This document shows positions 11,501-23,700 of a DNA stretch of 64,000 bases, in pieces. The DNA is taken from NCBI GenBank assembly GCA_037044905.1, contig JBAOKB010000037.1, positions 806,001 through 870,000 of the forward strand, written 5' to 3'. Both the position numbers and the translations under genes were made by a program. How positions within the stretch are numbered: position 1 is the first letter of the stretch; each line of letters starts with the position of its first letter. The notes below the pieces were generated by a model. The model was not told the DNA's origin, ran no database searches, and was given only the letters and a program-made list of their open reading frames with translations. Source of the DNA: Hortaea werneckii (Eukaryota > Ascomycota > Dothideomycetes > Mycosphaerellales > Teratosphaeriaceae).

Positions 11501-13777
11501 GGCATGGGCAATTTCGGTATCTGCAATACAACGAGGGTTGCATACTACAAAATGCTTGGTGCAACCATTGGTCGCAACGTGAGCATTCAGAAGGGAGCTA
11601 CAATTGGTGAATATGATCTTGTGTCAATTGGTGACGAAGCAGTGTTGGAGCGTTGCATAGTCCGTCCCTTTGGCGTGGAGCGGAATACTTCGATGTACCT
11701 TGGCCGCATCAGCATTGGTCCTCGGGCCGTCATTGGGACAGCATCTATCGTCGCACCTGGAACCGTTGTCCCTGAAAATGCGTGCTTGGGCCCAAACACC
11801 TCGAGCTGGGAAGTGGCAGATGCCGACGAGAGCAATCGAGACCTTGCGCCGAGCCGCATTCCTGCAGCACACTGGACGCTCAACCTGTTTGCCGGTCTGC
11901 CGATCCAATTTCTGGTCAAGTTCGTAGGCGCGATGCCATGGCTGTTGTGCTTGATTGCACTGGTATCTCATAAGCCTCATGACGAAGTCAACGACATGCT
12001 CCGCGAGGTATGCATTTGGTTTTCGGGTGAGAACCGAGTAGGGTTACATTATGCCGCCCTCTCTGCCAATGCAGTATTGAGCCCGGTGGCTTACTTCTTC
12101 GCTGTCTACCTCGTGAAGAAGTCATTCGACCTCGCACTTGGTGTAGCCCGGCCAACTCGCGCAGACCAGCAATCAAATGTAAGCAAGTTTCGGACACAGC
12201 TGCTAAGGTCACTGATGCCTGCGCCGGCATTTCACAACCTGTCGGAATTGTTTGGCACGCACTACGAAAAGACTTCTCAGTTGGCACGCCTTATGGGTGC
12301 GAAGGTTGGTAAGAGGGTTTACTGGCCTGGCACGGGCCCATCTATACAGGACTTTCCACTACTGGAGATCGGCGACGATGTAGTTTTTGGGTCTCGTTCT
12401 CATCTCGTCACATCGGACGGCAACGGTAGCGAGACAATCAGTATTCGCTCAGGGGCCATGGTAGCGGATCGCGTCGTCTTATTACCTGGAGTCGAGCTCG
12501 GTGAGAGGACTGTGATGGGTAGCGGAGCATTGACGAAACGATATTCACAGTATGCCCCCGGAACGACCTGGGTAGGTGTAAAGAAAGGTGAGGCAGTTTG
12601 TCTCACCACAACAGAGCCTGAGGACAAGGCACCCTCCTCCATTCAGACTGGAAAGTCTGTGCCAGCAGGGCCTGCTCTGAGCATCAACGACGTGACTCAT
12701 TCCCCTTACAATCACTCAGGTATCAACTCAACATCCACGACCCTGGTCCCTCATCCCGATTCAGAGGCCTCAAGCATTGCTTTCGTTGAGAAAGGCACAA
12801 TGCCGCATCACCGACTGTGAAACAAAACCTCACGGACTTCCATTCAAGGCCAGCAACTCAACCTCCGTCACAGTACATGAAGTCGGCTCATCAGGCTCTC
12901 TCGACGCCGAGGCAGAGTCTTCCTCTCCCTTCGGCCGCGCTTTCTACCAGGGAAAGGCAAGTTACAAAGTCTGGTGTCAATCCACCATCACATTTTACTC
13001 AACACTCGTCGCTCTTTCAACAGCCATCTTCTGGAACATCGGCTCGATATCTGCAGTTCAAGTGATTGGCCATGCGTACGAAAAAACACAATCCTTTCGC
13101 AACATTTTCTTGGACAGAACACCCTAAGGCCCTTGGCGCTGTACATCTTCTTCTCTGGAATCATCATCGCCATCATGGCTTTCCAGAGTACACTTGTACT
13201 CGCCTTTTTGATTGGATCCAAATGGCTACTCATGGGCCGCAGACAACAAGGCAATTACGACTGGGACAAGAGCCCTTACTGCCAACGCTGGCAACTCTTC
13301 CTAAAGCTCGAAAGCCTACGCCGCCACTGCTACGGTGGCCATGGCATCCTCGGAATGCTCACAGGTACTCACTGGATTGTCCTGTACTTCCGCGCCTTGG
13401 GCCTGAAATGTGGGAAGGACTGTGCGCTTTTTGCTGGTGGTCTACCTTCGCTTATGTTCACGGAACCGGACCTCCTTACACTCGGGGACAGAGTCAGCGT
13501 CGACGATGCCAGTCTAGTCGGTCATATCAACACCCGTGGCAAGTTCGATCTCAACCCGCTCCATGTTGGCGATCGCAGCGTCCTACGCTCGGGCTCACGT
13601 TTGCTGTCCGGTGCACGAATGGAGGCAGATACATGCTTGCTCGAGCACACTCTGGTCATGGCAGGCGATGTGGTCGATGAAGGTAGCACAAGCCAAGGCT
13701 GGCCAGCAGAGGAGTTCAAGGGCAACAGAACCCCGACGCTCAAAGTGGGCCAAACCTGGACGGTCGAAAAGGCTTGA
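8533..13777 (+). CDS. NRPS-like synthetase: adenylation, carrier, membrane and hexapeptide modules (five frame changes)
   Basis: Probably activates an acid as its adenylate, loads it on a carrier and transfers it through a membrane-embedded terminal module; the product is unknown. Adenylation motifs, in order: LFTSGTSGTKKLVPL (A3, about residue 280), LPSYGMTECMPIS (A5), WFDTGDMGFLDSDGYLYITG (A7) with GRSKEVINRGGE, and NNNKILRIKL (A10 lysine). A second A10-like block, PGYCVPSKIHRLRNAFPKL then PGGQVDEAKL, follows. The carrier domain has FFDLGGSSM with the phosphopantetheine Ser. Then come hydrophobic helices, KWLVIGKYKEGLYPMWSRYH, and three hexapeptide-repeat blocks (GATIGRNVSI and later), with a second KWLLMGRRQQGNYDW copy before the last. 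This terminal layout matches the TIGR02353/Pls type. Frame changes fall near 10553, 11054, 11488, about 12800 and 13124; compensated length is about 1,747 residues. No introns were seen. The domain calls are firm; substrate and integrity are open. Confidence 0.8.
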
Positions 13778-14186
13778 TCATGCAAGAAGAATGAACGCGA
13801 AATAGGCTTTTCCATTCTCTGTACCAAAGACTAATACCATGACAATGGCCGCGAAGTTTTCTTTGCCTCTCGACAGCTTGCCGGAAACTGAGTTTCTGAT
13901 CCACTGCAGCAGGATTTTTTCTTTCCTTTGGCGTTTTGGAATCAGAGGAAGAGGGTAGGATTGAAGAACGATAAATAATGAGCTACCTGGATAAACCTAA
14001 TATTAGACTAGACTGTTTCGCAGTTCCTTGGGTATGAATGAAAACCGGCTTGAACCACTAAACTCCATAATACAATAAGATTCTGTCAGTATCTCTCCAT
14101 CTCAATTGTGCAGATCAGAGCAGATCTTTGCCTTTTGCAAGACCATCCTAATCAACAGGACGATCACAGACTCCGACCCTTCACCA
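13778..14186. other. Intergenic, convergent 3' ends
   Basis: About 400 bp between the converging NRPS-like and aldehyde dehydrogenase genes. It is relatively AT-rich around 13950-14100, consistent with 3' UTRs and polyadenylation; nothing else was recognised. Confidence 0.45.
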
Positions 14187-15995
14187 TTACAACTTGCTCT
14201 GCCTGTACATCCTCACGCTAGCCGCGAGAACAGCCAACGTAATCCATCGAGCAGCTGCGCTAGTCTTACTACGCCCACCAAGACCAATGAGCCACCAGAC
14301 CAAACCGCCGGTGGGGTTTCCCTGACGATCAAAGTCGGGCTTCATATCCTGCATCTTCCTGAACTGCTTAAGCTTGTCGTCGGTGAAAGGCGGGTAGCGA
14401 ATCGCAAGCATGCCTTCTATCCACCCTGGAGTCGTAGTGATACTCCTTCGGTGAGTGAAGCAGTCGAAAGATGCTTTGCCTCTGTAAGCTCCCTGTCCGG
14501 AATCCCCAACGCCGCCGAAAGAGAGGGTGGGGATGGAGGCGTGGTAGAAAGCATCGTTCACGCTAGCGCCGCCCGAGCGAGTCGACGACAGGATCTTGTC
14601 TGTCTCTGCTTTGGAACCGAAGGGGTACAGGCCGAGCGGCGTCGCGTGCACAGCATTGGCAGTGTGGATGGCTTCGTCTAGGCCGTCGACGGGTAAGACG
14701 GGAATGAGAGGACCGAACGACTCGTCTGTTAGGAGAGGGTCCTCGCGGTCCTCGACTTGGACGACGGTAGGCTCGAAAAACAATGTTTCCCGATCAGTGT
14801 TGCCTCCGAAGAGCAGCTTGCCAGAGGTGCTGTCAAGCATGTCGCGCAATCTCTGCCATTGCCGCTCGTTGATAATCTTACCGTAATCCTCGGCCTCCCT
14901 TGCGCCACGGGGTTGGAACTCCTTGAGAGCAATTTCCAGCTGCTGCAAGAAGGCCGGAAGGATCGCACGGTCGACGATAATGTAGTTCTGAGACACACAT
15001 ACCTGCCCGACATTTACAAGCTTAGCCCAGAGCAAGCGCCGGGCAGCAAGTCGTGGGTCAGCATTCTTGGTCACAATAGCCGGGTTGCGGCCGCCGAGCT
15101 CAAGAGTGACCGGCGTAAGCGTCTCTGCAGCCTTCTTCGAGATGATCGTGCCAACACGGGCATTACCAGTGTAGAAGATCTTGTCCCATTTCTGCTCTAG
15201 CAGAGCAGTGGTCTCCGGCACGCCACCCTGCACGCACTGGTAAGCATCGGGATCCAGGGACTGCTGGATGATGTGTTGCATAATCCTTGCAGCATTCGAA
15301 GCATTCTCACTGGGCTTCAATATCGCAGTGCAGCCGGCAGAAATGGCGCCGATAAGCGGTCCAAGAGACAGCTGAATTGGGAAAGTTGTACGCTCCGATA
15401 ATCAGCACAGCGCCTAGCGGATCCTTGCGAATCGTTGGGCGCATGAACGAGTTCATGAAGTTGGTGTCTTCGGCCTTCTCATCCTTGGCAAAGCGCTCTA
15501 GGTTCTTGCACATGAAGAGGATGTCATTGAGCACCCATCCTACTTCTGTCAGGTAGGTTTCAAATTGACTCTTGCCCAGATCAAGCTTGCAAGCCTCCAT
15601 GAGCGCGGGCTCTTCATCTTTCAATCCCTGTTGAAGAGTCAGATCTAGTCCGGTATTTTGCACATGCCTGAGCAGATCAGATGCGCCTCCTCTCAGGCAT
15701 TTTCGAGTTGACCTTCGAAACGAACACTACGCTGTCGCTATCTGAGAGCAAAGCGACAAGGCTACAGAATGAGCTTATCAGACTTACCCAATAAAGCTGC
15801 CGAAGCTGCTTAAGCCTGTACGCGAGAGGACGCGTAGTATGAGTATGGAACTTCTTAACGACACGCTCATGGAGCTCGGGGATTTTGTCCATCTATTTGC
15901 AGAGTCAGCACCATCATCTTGGACTAAATTCTGAGCAGCACGCCTAAGCGGACTGTACTCACCGGAGTATCTGTGAAGGGCGGCAAGTCCGCCAT
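14187..15995 (-). CDS. HFD1: Fatty aldehyde dehydrogenase, ALDH3/Hfd1-like, ending in SKL (one frame change)
   Basis: NAD(P)-dependent oxidation of long-chain aldehydes to fatty acids. Three exons: 15963-15995 (MADLPPFTDTP), 15788-15892 and 14187-15627; introns are 15893-15962 (GTGAGT, CTGACT branch-like) and 15628-15787 (GTAAGT). About 525 residues after compensating one base, as expected for the family. Motifs: LGAVLIIGAYNFP, ILKPSENASNAA, IFYTGNARVG, LELGGRNPAIV (general-base Glu), NVGQVCVSQNYI (catalytic Cys) and LSFGGVGDSGQG. The frame changes at about 15378 between YNFP and the following QLSLGPLIG; dropping one base restores the motif. The C-terminus has a hydrophobic segment, WITLAVLAASVRMY, and then ends SKL, so a membrane tail and a PTS1 peroxisomal signal are both possible. 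Function is sure; location is inference. Confidence 0.85.
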
Positions 15996-16422
15996 GGTTA
16001 GGTGAATCATCTTGAATGTGGCAATCCTCGGAATTGTACGGAGAGTAAGCTGATTGATGAGATGGACACACTCTATGTGAAGTGGAAGATGAGATGTAGT
16101 TCTTACGTGACGAGCACGGGCGTCAATGGCGATGTCCCCGCAGGCTTACATGCTTGGTGTGAGAGTACAACCGAGCGGAGCTGAAGTGGTGACATGTGAG
16201 AACGCCGAGGTCAAGTTCTCTTGCCTGAGGCACTCAATAGTGGCGGAAAACAGGGCAGCCCCAGGATAACAATACATGAAATGCGTTGATGAGTCTTCAC
16301 TTTTAGATAAAGAGACATTCCCTCAGAACAGTCAACCCAGTTAGATGCCTCGACTGCGCCCAGCGCAATGATTATACCAAGAGAGTTCTTTTCTAAAGAT
16401 CGACAACACATCTGCACCTCGC
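15996..16422. promoter_or_regulatory. Upstream region of the aldehyde dehydrogenase gene
   Basis: About 430 bp between the ALDH start codon and the stop codon of the MAP kinase gene upstream on the same strand. It should hold the kinase 3' UTR and the ALDH promoter; no specific site was recognised. Confidence 0.4.
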
Positions 16423-17802
16423 CTAGTGCCTCATAGCATCCAATCCTCCCTGCAGCTCTCTTTCCAAGTCCTGTCCCCCAGCGCCCATCATTTCCTGAGG
16501 CCTTGGGTCTTCGTATTGCCTTGGATAGCCTTCCGGGATCGGCACTTGCTGCTGCTGGGCATGCGCCGTGCTGAACTGCATGTGCTGCGGCGCTCTTACC
16601 GCGTTGCGGAAGTTGCGCACTTCGTGCAGGATCATCTGTCTCATCTCGCCGACGTCCTCGACAACCTCGAACGAGAAGTCAAAGGTAGTCGGGCAGGCGG
16701 GCTCGTCAGACGCGTCGTGCCAGATGGCGAGATACCTATGCTCCAGCGCCTCCTCCACGGGTATCCGCTGGCTGGGTCGAAAGCGAGCATGCGGTCCAGC
16801 AGGTCCAAGGCGTCTGGGTTGGCGCGTGGGAATAGCTGCTGGAAGGGTATCTTGCTCATGTACGGCAGATTCCGGACATACTCCTGCGCTCTTGGACTAC
16901 CAATACGCGCGAGCGTGCTTTCTGAAGGCGTACCAAGGTAGTGAAGGATCTGGTTGAGCTGGTCGACGTAATCGCGGCCTTTGAAGAAAGGCTTACTGCC
17001 TAAGAGCTCGGCGAGAATGCAGCCAACGGACCAGACGTCGACTAGAGCCGTGAGTTAGTATGCACTTTTGTCATTTCCAGAATGTGCGCAAATGCTAAAA
17101 GGTCTATACTCACTGGCCTTTGTGTAAGATTGGAAGCTGAGCATAATCTCTGGCGCTCGGTACCATCGCGTGGCCACATACTCCGTCATGTACCCGGCAT
17201 TTTCCTCTGGGTCTATGCTGAAGCCTCTCGCCAAACCAAAGTCGCAAATCTTCAACTCGCAGTCCGCATTCACCAGAAGGTTGCCTGGTTTGAGGTCACG
17301 ATGTAATACATTTGCGGAGTGGATGTACTTCAAGCCGCATAGTATCTGATAGACGAAGGACTGGAAATGTGCGTCTGTCAAAGGTTGACCAGAGCGAATA
17401 ATGGCAGCCAAATCGCACTCCATGAGCTCTGCGTGCTGGTTATTAGCCTAATGTCTCACCATTACTCTTCCCCGTGTGAAAGCTCCTACCTTCGTAGAGA
17501 TACGTCTCATTGAAGCCGTCCGGCCGTGGGATGTCCATATCATACAAGCAAGTGATGTTTCTGTGTCCTCGGAAATGCTGCAGCAGCTTGATCTCTCGCA
17601 AGGCTCTCTTGGCCAGAATCTTCTTGGAAAAGACATTGGTGACCTTCTTGATCGCAACACCGTCGCCAGTCTGGGAGTTTGTGGCTGCGCAGACAATACC
17701 GTACGCGCCCTGTCCTAGCTCTTTCGTGACCGTGTAGCGTTCATCTACGATGAAGTCCTGGTTGAACACCTTGAAGACCTTGCGGCCTTGTAGGTCGGCC
17801 AT
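16423..17802 (-). CDS. mpkA: Cell-wall-integrity MAP kinase, Slt2/MpkA type (one frame change)
   Basis: Serine/threonine MAP kinase that ends the Pkc1-Bck1-Mkk cascade and controls cell-wall stress genes. Exons are 17490-17802, 17114-17428 and 16423-17041; introns 17429-17489 and 17042-17113 are GT-AG, both placed at conserved junctions (YLYE/ELMECD and SYTKA/IDVWSVG). Kinase motifs: KELGQGAYGIVCAATN (glycine loop), VAIKKVTNVFSKK (Lys), VLHRDLKPGNLLVN (catalytic loop), KICDFGLARG (DFG), and MTEYVATRWYRAPE with the TEY activation site. The C-terminus has a Gln-rich patch. The frame changes near 16767 between RMLAFDPAS and VEEALEH; adding one G restores the family sequence and makes 415 residues, the usual length. 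If the shift were real it would replace the C-lobe end and the docking region. The start MADLQGRKVFKVFNQDF matches the family. Confidence 0.93.
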
Positions 17803-20787
17803 GGTGGATGTGACCTGCTTTTTTTGTCTGCTGCTGAGCGTTCCTTTTACTCTCTTCTTCTCTCGATTTTCAAGTGCTTCCTGCACAGTATTACGACCTC
17901 CCGTTCACCTACTAGTCGGTCCTTCACAATCCCTGTAGCAGACCTAGCTTCCTAGACCGGTGAGTCTCCAGTTCTCCACCGAGAGCTGCAAGATGGTGCG
18001 ACGTAATGGAACGAGCGGAGAAGGGCTGCGACCAGCGAGACAGCGGCGGCACAGCGTTCTAGCAGTCGGGAGCAGTCGTCTGGTAGAATATCAGCACCTG
18101 GCTAGCCGGTACTTTATAAAAGTCTATAGATCTCCGTAAGCATAGCCTAGTAGTGAGAGGGTAAAATGCCCAAAGGTTACGTAGCACTATGGATAGCATT
18201 GGCTAGTGAGGGGTCTTGGTGGGGTGGTTATCTGCAGCGGGACGCTCGGAAAGGATGCAAGGCTGAGCACGCACCGCCGCCTTCGTGTGATCTTCCACAG
18301 CGGAGTGTCCGAACAGCATCGTATTGTACCCTCTTTCCCGTTGCTGACGCCGGCGGTGTGTAGTAGTATCTTCGGCAGCGGTAAGGATGATCAGAACCCG
18401 CTCATTGCCGTGGTCAGTCTTGACTCATTGTGAGAACGGTTTCCTAGAATGTTAAATGGGAGGTTCTAGGAAAGTGCACGAATTCATTTACTCCGGACAT
18501 GGAGTTCATTTAGCTGCGTAGGCGACTTCCATCCTTCTTTCCGAACATTTCGTGTACAGTTATCGGAAGACTACGCTGACGATTTCGCCCACTATCAGCC
18601 CTTGATATTCGTATCCCGAGAGCGCCCTAACCGCGAGAATTCACGGCGCACTCCAAAGTGCCGATAAAATGGACAATCACTTTTGGACGTGAAGATCTTT
18701 GCCTAGCCACCCCTCAGCTTCCAACAATTGACGGTGACCGCTGTCGACATCCATATTTTCAGACATCATCTCGCCATTGAACTACTGAGTTTTGGCTGCT
18801 TTTCTGCACAGCAAGGATGAAGAAGAAAGCGATGGCAGGTTTGAGTACATTGTGCACTGCTAACGCTTGCTAATTCTCTCTTTGAAGTATGTGGTATTTG
18901 TTAAGGCATGCTATCACGCTGCCTGCCCATTAACGATGCAGACTCACGTATTCAAAGCGCTGATTGGGAGCTTCGAAAGCATCTATTACAACATGTATAA
19001 ACCTATATCGCAGCCCACGAGAGAGGCTGGGTAAATCTATTGGTGCACGTACGGCCTGCGCCGTATCTCACCGCGACTGCGCGTAGATCCAGTGTAGCTC
19101 CTCAGAAGACCGAACAACAGCGTCGCGAAGCTGCTGGAGGCGCAAGGACTTATTGACCTGTCAGCTTGAAGGTTTCAAGTCTTGAGACGCCCTGTAAGAC
19201 TTGTCTTGTGGGACGGCGTCTGGGCTTCAATTGTTGCATTAGGAGTGCCAATTCCATGAGCCTTGCAGTTCTCGCAAGGCGTCCGCAAGGCAACACGTAT
19301 GATTTATATCAAAAGTGATAAGAGAATGTCCAGGCGATTTAAAGAAGCCGTTGAAACCTTCAATTGCGCTTCGCTTCACATGAATTAAGCAATAAGCCAA
19401 GTACTGTATGGCGGATGCCGGCCCGCATCACGCGGTGTGGCGAGTGCCTGCACTGTGCCAGTCCCTGACGAGCACTGTTTCCTCCAACGGATATGTAACG
19501 GATGAACGGTTGTCCAACCTTCAAGCTGCAACGTCTATTTGCCGGCCGTAACAGTTGGTCTCAAGGCAGAGGCTCGCAAAGGCGCAGCAACCGACAGCGG
19601 TTGGAGAGGGTCGGAAAGGTCGCGCTGGGCCGAACAAGACTAGGGACTGGACTAATGATGGGGGCTCGTTAGCCACAGGGCCAAGCTACCAGACAAACCG
19701 GTCAGGACGCAAGCCTGGCCGTGAAAAATGATTGATCGCGAAGAGATCTGTACTGGTGCCTGATAAGTGAGAAGGATGATGTGAGCGTGCAGCTCGGTAG
19801 AAGACAGGACGTGAACGATGATGCAGCTGGCCTGCAGCTGGCTGGGAAAGCTAGTCGTGGGCGTGCATGTGCGTGACGCGGGCGGCTGCATGGAAGAGAA
19901 GTTGAAGGGCCATCGGTTGAAATCTTCACGGAGGGCAGTGCAGGAGGCTGGGAAGATGGCTGGGGAGCTCTCGGGTGCATGTTTGTCGGTGACGCGTATG
20001 CTAACTCCTGAAGGCGATTAGGAATGGCACTGGCAGCTCTGCGGACGCGCTTCTTGGATGGATTAAAGTGGCAGCAGTTAATAGGCAGGCGGTTTCAATG
20101 CTCATACATAGCAGAGGTGATGAGAAGTGTGGCGCTGACAATGGTTTCCCGTGGCAACTAGCCTAGCGCCTGGTGCTTCGGGGCTTGCTTGCCGGGTGGC
20201 TTTCGGTCTGTGCGGTGAGAGCGTCGATCGTCCGGTTGACGACGGTGAACCACCAACTTTCGCGAGTAGTTTGATGGATTGACTTGCACCATTCCACCGG
20301 TCTCCCATTTTTATTCTCCTTCCTGCACGTGCGGAAGGGCCCTGTGTCGCCGGATCGCCAGAAGATCATACACAGAGCCTTGCGATCTGGCGAGGATTGC
20401 AAGGCAAGGTGGAAGAGCTGGCCGTGTCTTGGGCTCCGTCCCCGCGAACTGTAATGCGCTGGCACCGCATCGATTCATCCGGCCACTGCTAAGGACCTCG
20501 CAAACCACACTCCCGCCAACAACTTCTCACACCACCGGATACCTACGCCTCATTGCATCACCGAGACTCTGCCCATCGTCAGCCATTGGCACTGTCTTTG
20601 TTCACACTGCTGTTACACAGCGTCACCTTCGCCCCGGTTTCTCCGCCTTGCGAACGCAACATTTTGCCGCAGAATCGCCAGTCACTGCGTTTGCGGCACT
20701 GTAACCGACTACCCCCTGGATCCCTCGTTCAGATCGGTATGCATACCCTGAACAGCACCTTGTCAGGTTAGCCTCGGCGCTGGAAGA
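17803..20787. promoter_or_regulatory. Divergent intergenic region with two promoters
   Basis: Nearly 3 kb between the MAP kinase gene (minus) and the large Ser-rich protein gene (plus). It should contain both promoters and long 5' UTRs. Only short frames without family features are seen. A conserved non-coding RNA or unusually long regulatory region is possible, but nothing in the sequence supports a specific claim. Confidence 0.4.
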
Positions 20788-23700
20788 ATGGGCGTGGGCA
20801 GTCGACGACCACCATTACCAGCACCTACGGAATCGATGGACGAGACATCTGTGATAAACTCTGAAGTCGCTACAAACGTCACTCGTGCCACCGATAAGAC
20901 GAGCTACGAAGTTCCAGAAGACGGCAGTCCGATTACAATTTCAACACAAAAAGTTACCTCTGGAAAGCAAGGGAGCAGGCCTGGCCATCACCGGCAAAAG
21001 AGCCAGACCTCGTTGTTGATCGAGTATTTCGAGGCAGCAAAGGCGGGCGAGAAGAGCCGGAGCCGGCCCAGTGTACGAGTCAAAGTCACACCGAGCAGTC
21101 AAAAGAAGCATAGGAACGGACACGATGCTGTGCAGATAACGGGCATCGGGAAGGATCGCAAGCCGTCGTACACTCGACGGATATCTCTTGGAAGCAGCCA
21201 GGAGGCGAAGGCAGCAGGTCTCGCGCCGACTGAAGGCACAGAGCTCAGTCAGGTGTCCCAGTCCAGCGAAAGCAACGTCTCCGGACACCCTGTTGAAGTT
21301 GAGGTAATGGGAAAGGAGAGCGAGATTTCTAACGGAAAGTCATCGCGCGGCCTTCTATACGCACAGAACGAATCGAACGTTTCATCCATGCCACCAGACA
21401 GCATGCTCGAAGGCGGCAACCCGACCGAAAGCGAGCTCAGCCGTGATTACGGCCCGGAGGAATCCAATGTCACGACCGATAAGGATCATTTGTCCGCACC
21501 CATTGGATCTCGCGACCGAAGCGCAAGTCGGGACCGCATAACCCAACGGGTCATGGAGAAGCTTGGCGCGACGAAACCTAGCAAGTCAGGCCATGGCCGT
21601 ACTCAAAGTTACGACAGCGAAGGATACAGCAAAGAGCGTCGCAGACGATCATCCAGGTCTCAACAAGAAGAGGAAATAGCAAGCGCCGCGGAATCCAGCA
21701 TCCTCTCATCAGATTTGGCATCCAGTGCTAGGTCTTACCGTTCAGGCGCCTTTCCAGCATCACGCATGACAAACAACCCAAAGCTACTCGAGATGGTCGA
21801 GGATACCATCAAGCGTATGATTCTGCCTGAAATCAATGCTATCAAAGCAGATCAGCAGAGTGGGCGTCGCCTAGATCGAGCTGAGCACGACTCCCCTTCG
21901 GATCTCGAGCAACGTATGAGCAAGTCCACCAGTACGCCGAATATTTCGAGCAAGCCGAAGGTGGTCTTGAACAAGGATGGTGACGACCCAGGAACTGTAC
22001 TCTCGCGAGGCGATTCGGAACGTACGAAGAGTCGCAAGTCAAGCCGCGAGTATTCGGACCACCGCCCTTCTAGCCGGCGATCCTCTGGCAGAAAATCAAG
22101 ACAAAGCGAAGATTGTGACGAGATTGCGGAGGAGAAGCGCCGCAACAAGTCGAAGAGTAGCCACGCGATGAGGGACGGTATGGCCGGCGGGATCCTGACG
22201 GCCGCTGCTTTGAAGTCCACATGACTCCCAGGACGATGCCCAGGCACGCCGCAAGAAGCGTGGAAAGTCTCACAGTAGCCGCAGTCGGTCAGAAAGCGTT
22301 GCCGAGTCTCGAGGGGAATCACGATCTAGGAAAGAAGATATACCGCCCATGCCCATGGCTAGTGCGATCAACGAATCCGAGATGACACGCGATAGCATTG
22401 TTTCAGCGGCAACCGAACGCCCATCTTCACAGCACTCGAGCCATGTCCGAACTCCAGTGCGAGAGGTCTCCCGTCACTCTTTGGGAAAGGCAACGTCACC
22501 GCAGTCAACACGCACACCCACTCGCTCGCCGGCCTCCGGATCTCGAGGCATCGGAATGAGTCAGGCAAATCAGTCCATCGATGGCAGCCCCATTTCGAAC
22601 AGGGCGCGAATGGCTGCGCTAACGGCTGCCGGACTGCGAGATACCGCCAGCCCCGGAGCTGAAGATGATCTTAGTGGAGCTTCTCACGCGGATACATACC
22701 AAGAGGAGAGGTCCAAGCGGAGTATGGCAAGCCCGGTACAGAGTGTATCGAGCTTGAAGAAGCAGTTCGAGGATAACGACCCTTTGGTACCCCAAGGCTT
22801 ACGTCCAACAAGTGCTGCTTCTCGGTCATCTGCCGGTCGCTTGCGTTCTGAGAAGATGTCTCATTCTTCTCTCGGATCGGCCGACTCATCACCGACGACG
22901 CAGAAATACGCCTCCCATCAAGCTTCTCGGAAGCAATCCGGCAACATCAGCGGCGACGATTTTGTGACTCCACTTGAGAAGCCTAGCCCTGGCTTTGCAA
23001 GGGATGGCACGCCGGGCACACCAACGGGGAGAGCGTAGACGATTGGTATCAGCGGCAGCACGAAGTCAACGATCGTTACCGAGACTCGATGGCGACGTCA
23101 ACAACGAACCGCGATTCCTACCAGACAAATCCTTACCCAGAAGATGACAAGCGCTTCTCGCATTATACTGACAATAGTTACGGTGGCGAAGCTAGTGAAA
23201 CCAACCCTGAGCAGAATGTCAAAGGCCTCAGCGCTAAGCCCACATACAACCCGGCGCTCGGCGTTGAGTCAAATGTGGCCTCTCTTATGGACCCTTCCGT
23301 CTTGAGCAGCAACATGTACTCGTCCGAAGCAACGCACAGCACTGAGCCCAAGCAGCATGCCAATTTCGCAGACCGCATGCGAAATATGGGTCAAGATGAC
23401 AGCGCCCCTGTGTACGAAGGTTCGACTCTCAGCGAAAATATGCCTAGCCAGGACCGATGGGCTGCGATCAAAGGGCATGCTCGTGACTTGTCCAAGAGTG
23501 ATGTTGCTCAAAGCGAGGGATCCCCACGACAGAGTCCAGCAAGGAGCCAGCGGAGTCAAGAGGAGAAGCCTGTAATGGGAGCTAGTGGCCTACCTGTCGC
23601 TGATGATCCGCTGCCTGAGATAGGACATTATGATGACACCAAATCTGAGATCTCAACGAACCCGTCGATAATCAAGGGTCCCCTTGGTGGCGATGCGTCA

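Noticed and set aside
8533..13777. Introns as the cause of the frame changes in the NRPS-like gene
   Set aside because: At the switch points there is no GT-AG pair of reasonable length, and the residues on both sides are continuous within conserved motifs.
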